49,996 bases of DNA from Clostridium sp. UBA4108 (GCA_002381695.1 DFXM01000050.1:32623-82618); one strand, 5' to 3'; shown: positions 25,898 through 34,768, numbered from the stretch's first letter. Numbers and translations are program-made. The notes: generated by a model not told the origin, from the sequence alone.

Positions 25898-26727
25898 TGA
25901 AGGAATATTTAATAGAAACAGTAGATTTGTGTTTTAAATATCCTGATGGCACTAAGGCCTTAAATAATATAGATTTAAAATTAGAAAAAGGAAAAAAGAT
26001 ATGTTTTCTAGGAGTTAATGGCTCTGGTAAATCAACTCTATTTTTAAATTTAAATGGAGTTTTAAAGCCTACAACAGGACACATATTATATAAAGGAGAA
26101 AAGATAAAATATAATCAAAAATCTCTAATGGAGTTAAGAAAAAATGTAGGAATTGTATTTCAAGATCCTGAAAGTCAACTTTTTTCAGCTAGTGTATATC
26201 AGGAAGTTTCCTTCGGAGCTATGAATCTTAATCTAGAAAAGAAGGAAGTAATAAATAGGGTGGATAAAGCTCTAAAAGATACTAATACTTATGAGTTTAA
26301 GGATAAAGCAGTACATTTCTTAAGCTATGGACAAAAGAAAAGGGTATCTATATCAGATATACTTGTTATGCAGCCTGAAATTATAATACTAGATGAACCT
26401 ACCTCAAGCCTTGATCCAAAGCATACAAAGGATGTTGTTAATATATTTAATGATATAAACGAAAAGGGTATAACTGTAATACTATCTACTCATGATGTAG
26501 ATTTAGCATATTCTTGGGCTGATCATATTATAGTCATGAAAGGTGGAGCTATAGTTAAAGAGGGTAATCCTTATGATATATTTTCAGATGAAAAATTAAT
26601 AGAAGAATGTTATTTAGAAAAGCCTCTAATTCTTGATATATATGAACATTTGAAGGATAAGGAGATTATAAAAGAGAAAGAGTCTATACCTAAAAATAGA
26701 AAACAGCTCTTGGAAATGATTAATTAA
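25897..26727 (+). CDS. cbiO: Cobalt ECF transporter ATPase CbiO
   Basis: A 276-residue ABC ATPase: Walker A GVNGSGKST, Q-loop VFQDPESQLF, signature LSYGQKKRVSI (Tyr replaces the usual Gly), Walker B IIILDEPTSSLD and switch His in STHDVD. It powers Co2+ import for B12 synthesis. It is the last gene of the riboswitch-controlled operon, and a terminator follows at 26731. Confidence 0.95.
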   Translation: MKEYLIETVDLCFKYPDGTKALNNIDLKLEKGKKICFLGVNGSGKSTLFLNLNGVLKPTTGHILYKGEKIKYNQKSLMELRKNVGIVFQDPESQLFSASVYQEVSFGAMNLNLEKKEVINRVDKALKDTNTYEFKDKAVHFLSYGQKKRVSISDILVMQPEIIILDEPTSSLDPKHTKDVVNIFNDINEKGITVILSTHDVDLAYSWADHIIVMKGGAIVKEGNPYDIFSDEKLIEECYLEKPLILDIYEHLKDKEIIKEKESIPKNRKQLLEMIN

Positions 26728-26730
26728 AAC

Positions 26731-26768
26731 AAAGGCGCTCACTCCAATTAAGGTTGAGTACCTTTTTT
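26731..26768 (+). terminator. Terminator after cbiO
   Basis: AAAGG..CTCA..CC and GG..GAG..CCTTT pair with small internal loops, then T6. It lies between the convergent cbiO and the gene at 26771 and may serve both strands. Confidence 0.75.
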
Positions 26769-26770
26769 AT

Positions 26771-27430
26771 TTAAAGATTATAGTTATTGTATTTAGAAAT
26801 AAGTTTGTCAAAGAAAGAAGTACTATACTTTAGGAAAAATTGAATCATAGGACCGGCTGCGAGTACCATGAATACCGTGCCCAATCCAATAGAGGAAGTT
26901 TGACCAAGTAATAATCCTAAACATAGTCCTAGGGATTCAACTAATACTTTGGATTTACGAAGAGAAAATTTAAAACTATCACGAATAGTTACCATGAAAT
27001 AATCAAAGGAACTAGGCGGAAGACCTGAAACCAAATAAAGAGATGCGCCTATGGAGATAAGTATTAATCCAGGCATAAATATTAGTATTTTATATAGATA
27101 GTTAGAATTAGGTATGTAATTTAGTAATAATAGCCAAAGATCTATAGAAATACCCATTATCAATGAAGTTATAAGGGTGGATATTCTAGGAATTTTTTTA
27201 ATAAGGATACCACATATAGATAATTGGATAATTGAAATTACATTAACCCAAGTACCATAGGTGAGTCCTACATGATAAACTAATCCCAAATTAACCAAAT
27301 CCCAAGGACCAACACCAAAGGAGGAGTGAACTACTAAGGCAATGCCAAGTGTTAATATCCATAATCCAATTAGAAAAAATATAATTTTTATTTTATACGT
27401 GGCATTAATTTTATTTATAATATTCTTCAT
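26771..27430 (-). CDS. YczE/YyaS-family integral membrane protein
   Basis: A 219-residue protein with five or six transmembrane helices. The first region IGLWILTLGIALVVHSSFGVGPWDL and the later GLPPSSFDYFMVTIRD segment are characteristic of the YczE/YitT-like membrane family. The function in the family is poorly known. Start ATG 27430 has AGGAG nine bases upstream. It is the only cargo gene on the minus strand of the element. Confidence 0.75.
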   Translation of the reverse strand: MKNIINKINATYKIKIIFFLIGLWILTLGIALVVHSSFGVGPWDLVNLGLVYHVGLTYGTWVNVISIIQLSICGILIKKIPRISTLITSLIMGISIDLWLLLLNYIPNSNYLYKILIFMPGLILISIGASLYLVSGLPPSSFDYFMVTIRDSFKFSLRKSKVLVESLGLCLGLLLGQTSSIGLGTVFMVLAAGPMIQFFLKYSTSFFDKLISKYNNYNL

Positions 27431-27728
27431 TTAAATTTTCTCCTATGTCATATTATTAGATTAGAACTAATTAGTGTAATTATAGTTTGATATAATTTAT
27501 AATTCAAATGATTTTGAAATAATAAATATTAATGTATCCAAATATATGCTATAAAATGTATTGTATTTACAATATAAACCTATTAGTGATTTATACAAAA
27601 TGGGATTATTGTGTAGAAGTCTATAGAATAGATAAAATCGTTAGCTAAAAATGAAACAAATTATTTATTGAAATTGTTTCATTAAATGATAATATATAAC
27701 TAAATAAATTATTGTTAGGAGGTATATT

Positions 27729-30050
27729 ATGAAAAAAGGTAAACTCTTATCTGCGATAATGGCTTTAGCTTTTACACTTTGTTCAACAAGTACTTCTTTA
27801 GTAAAAGCAGAATCTGGTGAAGAAAAGGTTTTTCAATTACAAGATCAGACATCAGCTATTGATTCTATTTACACTTATGGAGGACCTGTAGATATTTCTA
27901 TTGGGGATGAAGAAAAAATTATTGAAATGCTAAAGAAAGAAGGGAAAATATCAAATGATGCTAGCTATAAAGAAGCTTATAAACTTTACAGAGAATACAT
28001 GAGTAAAGCTGCTAAGTCAAATAAAAATATAAAGCTAAGCAAAATGGAGAGAGATCTAAAGGCAAAACAAAATCAAAAAGTACAAAAGTATATATTTGAA
28101 CAGAGTAAGCCGGATGCTAATCCTAAAAAAGTAAATGTTTTAGTACTTTTAGTAGAATACCAAGATTATAAGCATAATAGTATAACTTCTGAAGAAACGA
28201 ATATGCATTATAAGAATTATGATAAGAAGCATTTTGAGGATATGATTTTCGGAGATAATGGATATAAGGGCCCTAATGGAGAAAATTTAATATCCATGAA
28301 ACAATATTATAAAGAGCAGTCAGGTGGAAGTCTTTTAATAGAAGGAAAAGTAGCAGGTTGGTATACAGCACCAAAGGATGCAGCTTATTATGGTGAAGAG
28401 GTAGGCTCTAACCATGATTTAAGACCAAGAAACTTGATAGCTCATACTTTAATGGAGGCAGCAAAGGATCCTAACTTAAATCTTGCAGATTTTGATAGTG
28501 AGGATATATATGACTTAGATGGAGATGGAAACTATAATGAACCTGATGGAATAATAGATCATGTGATGGTTATTCATGCGGGAATGGGACAAGAAGCAGG
28601 AGGCGGAAACTTAGGAACTAATGCTATATGGTCTCATAGATGGAATTTAGGTGGATTATTTGAGATTCCAGGAACTAATATGAAGGCTTATGACTACACT
28701 ATTGAACCAGAAGATGGAGCAGCAGGGGTGTTTGCGCATGAATTTGGACATGACTTAGGATTACCAGATGAATATGATACTGAATATACTAGTGAATATA
28801 GTGAACCTATTTCTAACTGGTCTATAATGTCTTCAGGTAGCTGGGCGGGAAAGATACCGGGCACTGAGCCAACAGGGTTTAGTCCATATGCTAGACAGTT
28901 CTTCCAAGGAGTATACGGTGGGAACTGGCAAAAACAAGTTGTTATTGATTATGATAGATTAAGTAAAGCAGGAGCAAGAATTGACCTAAAACAAGCTAGT
29001 GAAGAAGGACAAGTAGTTAGAATTAATCTACCTGATAAGAAAAATATTATGGTAAATCCAGTAAGCGGGGAAAATGTTTATTGGGGAGGCAGTGGCAAAG
29101 ATGGTACAAGCATCTTAAATTCTATGGCTACAAAAGTAGATTTAACTAATGCTACTAATCCAATATTAAACTTTAAAGCATGGTATGATATAGAGTTTGG
29201 ATGGGATTTTGCTTCAGTTCAAGCAAGAGAAGTTGGAAGTAGTGAGTGGACATATTTAGAAGGAAATATAACTACCACAGAGCATGACCTTGAAGCAGTA
29301 GTAGTAGTACCTCATGGAATAACAGGAACTTCAATTGGGTGGACTACTGGGACATTTGATTTATCTGAATTTAAAGGTAAGAATATAGAATTAAAGTTTG
29401 AATATGCTACAGATAAATATACTTTTGGTACAGGATTTTATGTGGATGATATAAGTATTAATGATGGAAATAAAATTATAGCATCTGATAACGTAGAGGG
29501 GAAGGCTTTATTTAATTTAAATGGTTTTGAAGTAAATAAAGGGTACGCGTTATCTAATCATTATTATCTTATAGAATGGAGAAATCACCATGGTGTTGAT
29601 AAGGGATTAGCAAGCATTAATGCTGTAGGACAAACATTTGCTTATGACCCAGGTCTTGTTGTATGGTATGTTGATGATTTTTACACAGATAACTGGACAG
29701 GAGAACATCCTGGAAATGGATATTTAGGAGTTGTAGATGCAGATACTAGTAGTTTGAAGTGGAAATTTAACGATGGAACAGAACTTGCAGCTAGTAATAA
29801 ATATCAAATGCGTGATGCAGCCTTCAGTAAAAATAAAGGGAGTGAATTGAAGATAGATTTGTCTTCTATTTATGGAAGAATATTAGAGGATAACCATCAA
29901 TCTAAAGAAAATAGATTTTCCGATTCAGGTGAGTATTTTAATATTGAAATACCTGAATTAGGAAGAAATATCCCTAAACTTGGATTATCAATACAAATAC
30001 AACAGCAGCTTAAAGATAATAGTGGAGTATCTATATCTATTAAGAAGTAA
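27729..30050 (+). CDS. Immune inhibitor A (M6 family) secreted metalloprotease
   Basis: A 773-residue exported zinc protease. It has a signal peptide (KKGKLLSAIMALAFTLCSTS, ending near VKA) and a propeptide (to about residue 130). The M6 catalytic domain holds H337-E-F-G-H341 in AHEFGHDLGLPDEYD, plus the family word MSSGSW. A C-terminal beta-rich region contains a MAM-like segment (about 480-585, FKAWYDIEFGWDFASVQARE). InhA enzymes of Bacillus cleave host antibacterial peptides and matrix proteins. The gene has AGGAGG at its start and its own terminator at 30058. It is the last gene before attR. Confidence 0.93.
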   Translation: MKKGKLLSAIMALAFTLCSTSTSLVKAESGEEKVFQLQDQTSAIDSIYTYGGPVDISIGDEEKIIEMLKKEGKISNDASYKEAYKLYREYMSKAAKSNKNIKLSKMERDLKAKQNQKVQKYIFEQSKPDANPKKVNVLVLLVEYQDYKHNSITSEETNMHYKNYDKKHFEDMIFGDNGYKGPNGENLISMKQYYKEQSGGSLLIEGKVAGWYTAPKDAAYYGEEVGSNHDLRPRNLIAHTLMEAAKDPNLNLADFDSEDIYDLDGDGNYNEPDGIIDHVMVIHAGMGQEAGGGNLGTNAIWSHRWNLGGLFEIPGTNMKAYDYTIEPEDGAAGVFAHEFGHDLGLPDEYDTEYTSEYSEPISNWSIMSSGSWAGKIPGTEPTGFSPYARQFFQGVYGGNWQKQVVIDYDRLSKAGARIDLKQASEEGQVVRINLPDKKNIMVNPVSGENVYWGGSGKDGTSILNSMATKVDLTNATNPILNFKAWYDIEFGWDFASVQAREVGSSEWTYLEGNITTTEHDLEAVVVVPHGITGTSIGWTTGTFDLSEFKGKNIELKFEYATDKYTFGTGFYVDDISINDGNKIIASDNVEGKALFNLNGFEVNKGYALSNHYYLIEWRNHHGVDKGLASINAVGQTFAYDPGLVVWYVDDFYTDNWTGEHPGNGYLGVVDADTSSLKWKFNDGTELAASNKYQMRDAAFSKNKGSELKIDLSSIYGRILEDNHQSKENRFSDSGEYFNIEIPELGRNIPKLGLSIQIQQQLKDNSGVSISIKK

Positions 30051-30057
30051 TATCTTT

Positions 30058-30100
30058 AAAATTAGGAAAACTCAAACTTGATTTTGAGTTTTCCTATTTT
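30058..30100 (+). terminator. Terminator after the immune inhibitor A gene
   Basis: AGGAAAACTCAAA/TTTGAGTTTTCCT stem with flanking A/T tracts; active in either direction. Confidence 0.85.
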
Positions 30101-30131
30101 AAATTTAAGTTTTTAGTATAGCCTTAGAGTT

Positions 30132-30174
30132 GAGCCAATGAGGTTAATAAGGGAACTGCTACATGCATAGGTCT
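30132..30174. other. attR of the integrated element
   Basis: Right junction. GAGCC (30132-30136) lies 19 bases left of the crossover step A30155/C30156 and GGTCT (30170-30174) lies 14 bases right of it, the mirror arrangement of attL. The core AACTGCT is 30154-30160. Confidence 0.8.
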
Positions 30175-30967
30175 TGCAGCAGCTAAACTTCTTAAGAGAG
30201 ATAAGGATGCTATTATGGTAGTGTTACCATCAGATCATTATATAGAAGGAGAAAAGCAATTTTTAGACACCATCAAGCATGGTGTAGAGCTAGCAGAGAG
30301 GAAAAGAGGCCTTATAACCATAGGGGTACAACCTACTAGACCAGAAACAGGCTATGGTTATATAGAAATGGGGGATCCAATACAAGGAAACTTACAGACA
30401 TATAAAGTGGCCAGATTTACAGAAAAACCTAATGTTGAAGTTGCTAAAGATTTTCTTCTAAAGGGCACCTATCTTTGGAATTCAGGCATGTTTATATGGA
30501 GAGCAGATGTATTATTAAGAGAAATGCAAAAATATTTACCTAAGATGCATAATTCTATAAGCGAAATATATAAACACGTTGATGAGGAGGATGAAGAGGA
30601 GATTATAAGAAGAGAATATTCCATCATTGATGGTATATCTGTGGATTTTGGGATTATGCAGAAAACGAGAAAAGCATATGTTATAAGAAGTGAGTTTGAA
30701 TGGGATGATATAGGCAGTTTTGCATCTCTTACCAGATTCTTAGATAGTAATAGGAGTAATAAGGTTATAGGTACAGCATATTTGGAAGGTAGTGAAAATT
30801 GCTCCGTGTTTGGGAAAAAGAACTTAATTATAGGATTTGGTGTTAAAGATTTGGTCATTGTGGATGCAGGGGATGTTATTCTTATAATGGATAAATCAAA
30901 AGACCAAGAAATTAAGCACTTAATAAATGAAATGAAGAAGGAAAAGTGTTTAGAAGAATTTTTATAG
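30156..30967 (+). pseudogene. manC: Mannose-1-phosphate guanylyltransferase, 3' part (split gene)
   Basis: Continues the manC frame from the junction: TATCIGLAAAKLLKRDKDAI and then VVLPSDHYIEG, the conserved substrate motif. Later motifs are RPETGYGYIEMGD, the sugar-binding FTEKPN, LWNSGMFIW and FEWDDIGSFASL, all family-typical. The C-terminal beta-helix domain of bifunctional ManC/AlgA enzymes is absent, as in Gram-positive forms. A TGA at 30131-30133 lies just upstream in this frame, and the first ATG is 30215, which would lack residues of the nucleotide fold. There are no stop codons or frameshifts, so this half is kept functional in sequence, which argues against simple decay. Confidence 0.92.
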
Positions 30968-30975
30968 ATAGCATA

Positions 30976-31012
30976 GAATTTAGGTAATTGGTAATTACCT
31001 AAATTCTTTTAT
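30976..31012 (+). terminator. Terminator after manC
   Basis: GAATTTAGGTAATT/AATTACCTAAATTC stem followed by TTTTATTTG. The rest of the 427-bp gap to 31395 is extremely AT-rich with no clear ORF or consensus promoter. Confidence 0.8.
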
Positions 31013-31394
31013 TTGTTTATATATAGTTTGTATGGATATAATTTAAATATATTTTTAAGTTATATAATTTAAATTAGCTTATATAAAAAATATGGTTAAA
31101 ATTACTATTAACAACATAGTAGAATTATAGTATTATGTAGCGAGTATAGTAAACAGTAAATATTATGAAGTGCTATAAGTACACTATATTGTTAAGTTTA
31201 GACAACATTGGTTCGATAATATAAATAAACTGAAGTATTATTATAGACATATTTAGAGGGAAATATTTTAATAAAATTAGGAATATAGTAAAATATTATA
31301 AGTAATATAAAAAATAGTTATATTAAATATGTTATAGTAATTATAATTTTAAATAGCCTTAATAAAAGTTTAAATAAATTAAAGGATGATGTAA

Positions 31395-32687
31395 ATGCAG
31401 TTTTTAACACCAGGGCAAAGAATTAAAAGATATAGAAAAATGTTAAAACTAACTCAAAGTGATTTTGAGTGTGATGATATGACTAGAAGTTATTTTGGTA
31501 TGATAGAGGTTGGAAAGAGAAACCTAAATCTAGATATAGCTGAAGTAATTATGAGAAAATTAAATGAAAAGGCTAGAAAATTAAATATAGAACTGGATAT
31601 AGATGCATATCATTTGACCATGTCTCCCCAAGATGAAGCTAGAGAATATTGCATTAACAAACTTTATGATAATCCCAAGGAATATGAAATATTTGAAATA
31701 ATAAATATTTGCAAAGAATGGGATTTAGCAGAGGTTGAAATTGAAGCACTTAGAACTTTAGGGGATATATATTATGTGGATAACAGATTCCTAGACTCTT
31801 TTATAAAATATAGTGATGCCCTAGACTTGTGTAAAAATATAGGAAAAACTGACATACAAAGTTATCTATATAACAGATTGGGTGGGTGCAAATATAATGA
31901 ATTAGATTATGAAGAATCTATATTATATTTTACTAGAGCTCAGCAATATGCGAAAATTTATGAAGATCCTGAAGTTGAAAGAAAAGCCATATTTAACATA
32001 GCATCAGTTTATATTAGATTGCATAAAGTTGATGAAACTGTGGCTTATATTGATTTGTATTTATGTAAGATAGATACAAGAAAAGAATACATAAACCAAT
32101 ATATACATGCTCATATACTTAAAGCAAATTGTTTGGAAATGAGTGGTAAAATAGAGGACGCTATAGACATCCTTAAAAAATTAAGTGATGAAAATTATAA
32201 TATTAGTGAAACTTTAAAGGGGAATATATACAATAATCTTGGGGTTTTATATTTTAAAAAAGATGATTTTGATAATAGTCTCAAGGCTTTTAATGAGTCA
32301 GAGTTAATTAGATTAAAGTATGATGAAAAAAATCTATCTCATACAATAGTAGATAAAGCTTTCTTATATATGAAAATGAAATTGTATACAGAAGCTATAA
32401 TTTTAGTGAATATTGGTATTGATTTAACGAAAAAGTTTAATGACAGCTATTATCTGTTGAAAGCCTACTACTTACTTATAGAGATATATGAAAAACGAGA
32501 TATGTTAGAGGATGTTGAAAAAACTTATTTAGAAATCATTAGCTTAGTTGAAAGAAAAGAAAACTATAAAGAACAAGTTAAGGCCTATTTAAAAATTGGT
32601 GAGTTTTATGCTAATCATAATGAAATAGAGAAAGTGATAAAATTCTTACAAATATCACAAAAAGTTATTGAAAAATGTGGCAATTAG
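31395..32687 (+). CDS. RRNPP-type (HTH plus TPR) peptide-responsive regulator
   Basis: A 430-residue cytosolic regulator. Residues about 6-60 form an Xre-type helix-turn-helix (PGQRIKRYRKMLKLTQSDFE, then SYFGMIEVGKRNLN). Residues about 95-430 are TPR helices in tandem (for example YNRLGGCKYNELDYEESILY, NNLGVLYFKKDDFDNSLKAF). This is the layout of PlcR, Rgg and the Clostridium Qsr proteins, which bind a re-imported peptide and then change DNA binding. A small exported-peptide gene begins 48 bases downstream on the same strand, which supports the assignment. Its targets are not visible, but the nearby spore-coat cluster is a candidate. Confidence 0.88.
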   Translation: MQFLTPGQRIKRYRKMLKLTQSDFECDDMTRSYFGMIEVGKRNLNLDIAEVIMRKLNEKARKLNIELDIDAYHLTMSPQDEAREYCINKLYDNPKEYEIFEIINICKEWDLAEVEIEALRTLGDIYYVDNRFLDSFIKYSDALDLCKNIGKTDIQSYLYNRLGGCKYNELDYEESILYFTRAQQYAKIYEDPEVERKAIFNIASVYIRLHKVDETVAYIDLYLCKIDTRKEYINQYIHAHILKANCLEMSGKIEDAIDILKKLSDENYNISETLKGNIYNNLGVLYFKKDDFDNSLKAFNESELIRLKYDEKNLSHTIVDKAFLYMKMKLYTEAIILVNIGIDLTKKFNDSYYLLKAYYLLIEIYEKRDMLEDVEKTYLEIISLVERKENYKEQVKAYLKIGEFYANHNEIEKVIKFLQISQKVIEKCGN

Positions 32688-32735
32688 ATTATAATTAGAT
32701 TGTATACTAACATTTGATTTCAGGGGGGATATGAA

Positions 32736-32864
32736 ATGAAGGGATTAAAAAAATCAATAGTTGCAATAGCATTAACACTATTAGTTGCTGGAGGCATTGG
32801 GCTTTTTGTACTTGGTGAAAATCCACCAATTCAAGTACAGTCTTCAGTAATAGAGAATGCTTAA
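32736..32864 (+). CDS. Small exported signal-peptide precursor of the RRNPP pair
   Basis: A 42-codon ORF too short for usual gene finders. AGGGGGG lies just before ATG 32736. The product has a basic start (MKGLKKS), a hydrophobic core (IVAIALTLLVAGGIGLFVL) and a polar tail GENPPIQVQSSVIENA, exactly the form of Phr/PapR/Qsp precursors whose C-terminal fragment is the signal. It is between the regulator gene and a strong terminator at 32884. Mature peptide boundaries are not predictable from sequence alone. Confidence 0.8.
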   Translation: MKGLKKSIVAIALTLLVAGGIGLFVLGENPPIQVQSSVIENA

Positions 32865-32883
32865 TTAATATTTTCCATGTAGA

Positions 32884-32910
32884 AAGCAATCCATTTAGGA
32901 TTGCTTTTTA
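32884..32910 (+). terminator. Terminator after the regulator-peptide operon
   Basis: AAGCAATCC-ATTTA-GGATTGCTTTTTA: a perfect stem and T-run, 20 bases after the peptide stop. Confidence 0.9.
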
Positions 32911-32998
32911 TATATAAAATAATATTTTTAATTTAGTATATTACAATTTAAGAAATTATTAAAATATTAAAAAAGAAACATAAAATATGAAAAAAATG

Positions 32999-33440
32999 TT
33001 GCATAAATCTATTTATGTATGTATAATAGAGATATAGAAAGTTTAATATTTATGCCCAAATATTAAATAAATATTATTTAACGAAAATTATTAAACACAC
33101 AGAAATGGTTTGGTTTTAAATAGAAAACTTACTAATACATAATATAATAATTATTTAATAAATATTATATGATCAAAGTCATAAGTATTCAGTAAGTAAG
33201 GATAGGGTGGTGACGTACAAAGAGTAAATCAACTTAATAAGACAAAAAGTATAATATAAGCAAGTTGATTAAAAATAGAGCTTAAAAATAAGGAATTATG
33301 ATAAATATAATTAACAAATATGATTAATATAATTAACAAATAATCTTCCTCTCAATAAAAATATATTTCTAGTGTTTTTACATGAGATAAAATGAAACAA
33401 GAAAAATCCACGATTTAATTATCGTGGATTTTTCTTGTTT
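32999..33440 (+). ncRNA. Candidate non-coding transcript between a promoter and a long terminator
   Basis: TTGCAT (32999-33004), 17 bases, TATAAT (33022-33027) is a good sigma-A promoter. The next strong terminator is the hairpin at 33395-33440, which would give a transcript of about 405 bases. No ORF above about 20 codons with a ribosome site is seen in it. An inner stem AATCAACTT/AAGTTGATT (33226-33272) is present. This explains part of the 637-bp gap after 32864, but the existence of the RNA is only inferred. Confidence 0.35.
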
Positions 33441-33441
33441 T
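33395..33441. terminator. Long bidirectional terminator
   Basis: AAACAAGAAAAATCCACGAT and its exact complement surround a six-base loop; there are T-rich ends on both strands. It also lies downstream of the minus-strand glycosyltransferase gene. Confidence 0.88.
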
Positions 33442-33460
33442 ATACAAATCTAAATTACAA

Positions 33461-33495
33461 ATAATGGAATGACCCCTGGGGTCATTCCAAATAAT
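33461..33495. repeat. REP-like palindrome, copy 5 (single short unit)
   Basis: GGAATGACCCCTGGGGTCATTCC is a perfect palindrome, equal to one half-module of the other copies. It lies seven bases from the stop of the gene at 33502-34623. Confidence 0.85.
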
Positions 33496-33501
33496 GGGTG
33501 G

Positions 33502-34623
33502 TTACTGTTTGTTTATGATGGTGTTGTAGATTTCTAGGGTTTTCTTAGCAGTGTTTTCCCAAGAGAACTCTTTTGATTTTTTTAATCCTATTTTAGAAAA
33601 CTGATTCCGTAAGCATTCACTACTGAGCATAAATTCCATGGAGGTTAATAATTCATTTTCGTTAAGGGGGTTAAATAATAGTCCTGCATCACTAATAACT
33701 TCAGGAATTGATGTTATATTTGAGGCTATGACAGGTGCACCACAGCTCATTGCTTCTAGGGGAGGAAGTCCAAAACCTTCATATAAGGAAGGATATACGA
33801 ATATTTCACAGGCATTATAGTAAATAGGTAGATCTTCATCAGGAGCAAATCCTGTGAACTTTATATATTTAGTCATATTTAATTTTTCTACTAGCTTTAC
33901 TAATTCTTGAGAGGCATCTCTATAAGATCCTACAATTACTAAGTTGTACTCCTTATTCATATGGGACACTAGCTTAGAAAAAGATGTAATTAGGGAAGCC
34001 ACATTCTTTCTTCTGCTAAATCCCCCTACGTAAAGTAAGAAAGGTTTATCTACTCCATATTTTTCTTTTATAATAGCTCTACATTTTTCTTTATCAAGAG
34101 GAATATATTTTTTATCAGTAGCTAAAGGGGTTACATATATTTTATCTTCATTTATGGGAAAAAACCTTAATATATCCTCCTTAGAGTATTTAGATACAGT
34201 TATTATTCCGTCACATGAATCTATTACTGAAGGCATTTCCTTAAGAAATTTTATAAGATATCCTCGGCCAACGGTTTCGGGCATAATATATGGAATCAAG
34301 TCATGTATAGTACATACTTTTTTGCATTTTATGTTTGAAGATAATCCAATTCCATTTTGGGGCATATGATATATGTCTATATTTTCTCTTTCTAAATTAG
34401 AAGGAAAAAAGTTATCTTGAAAAAATCTTTGATATTTCTTGGAGCACATTACTATATTAGAATTGGGCTTTTCAAAAGCTTCATAATTTTTTCCAGACCA
34501 ATAAATTTGATAAAAATTTTCAATATCTATATTCAATAAGTTTTTCAATAGATTTTCTGTATATGTGCCAATACCACTGCCATTGTACCAATTTATACCA
34601 CGGCCATCCATTGCTATCCTCAT
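33502..34623 (-). CDS. GT4-family glycosyltransferase (spore-coat CotSA-like)
   Basis: A 373-residue GT-B fold enzyme. The N-terminal half begins MDGRGINWYNGSGIGTYTEN, with the GxGIGxY acceptor-side loop. The C-terminal half has the donor-site words LLYVGGFSRRKNV, FTGFAPDEDLP and EGFGLPPLEAMSCGAPVIAS (the EX7E catalytic signature). It is related to the gene at 38109-39239 throughout (both have YHMPQNGIGL or YHVPQNGVGL). Its place among CotS-family genes matches CotSA, a coat-associated transferase. The sugar donor is unknown; GDP-mannose is possible because manC is nearby, but this is inference. Confidence 0.85.
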   Translation of the reverse strand: MRIAMDGRGINWYNGSGIGTYTENLLKNLLNIDIENFYQIYWSGKNYEAFEKPNSNIVMCSKKYQRFFQDNFFPSNLERENIDIYHMPQNGIGLSSNIKCKKVCTIHDLIPYIMPETVGRGYLIKFLKEMPSVIDSCDGIITVSKYSKEDILRFFPINEDKIYVTPLATDKKYIPLDKEKCRAIIKEKYGVDKPFLLYVGGFSRRKNVASLITSFSKLVSHMNKEYNLVIVGSYRDASQELVKLVEKLNMTKYIKFTGFAPDEDLPIYYNACEIFVYPSLYEGFGLPPLEAMSCGAPVIASNITSIPEVISDAGLLFNPLNENELLTSMEFMLSSECLRNQFSKIGLKKSKEFSWENTAKKTLEIYNTIINKQ

Positions 34624-34768
34624 AAATTCAACTCCTTAAAACACTTATATTACATATTAATCATTGAGCAAATAAGTGTTACAAATACCTGTAGACACCT
34701 TCGAAAAATAACTAGTAAGTCTACGCGTATATTTGACGAGTTGTTTTTTAAAAATGCCTTAAACTAAA

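Larger units (their letters stand above)
19527..30155. mobile_element. 10.6-kb serine-recombinase element inserted in manC
   Basis: The element splits manC between codons for conserved residues. Its ends share TAATAAGG[A/G]AACTGCT. Contents in order: a terminator just inside the left end, an EamA transporter, two facing repeat arrays, a small ORF plus a large serine recombinase, a cobalamin riboswitch with cbiMNQO, a YczE-like membrane protein on the minus strand, and an immune-inhibitor-A protease. No phage structural, replication, conjugation or partition genes are seen, so it cannot be called a prophage or conjugative transposon. It resembles the domesticated excision elements that interrupt sporulation genes (sigK skin; SPbeta in spsM). 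Length by coordinates is 10,629 bp. Confidence 0.85.

Noticed and set aside
19527..30155. Prophage or conjugative transposon
   Set aside because: No capsid, terminase, tail, replication, relaxase or type IV secretion genes are present; only the recombinase is mobile-element-like.
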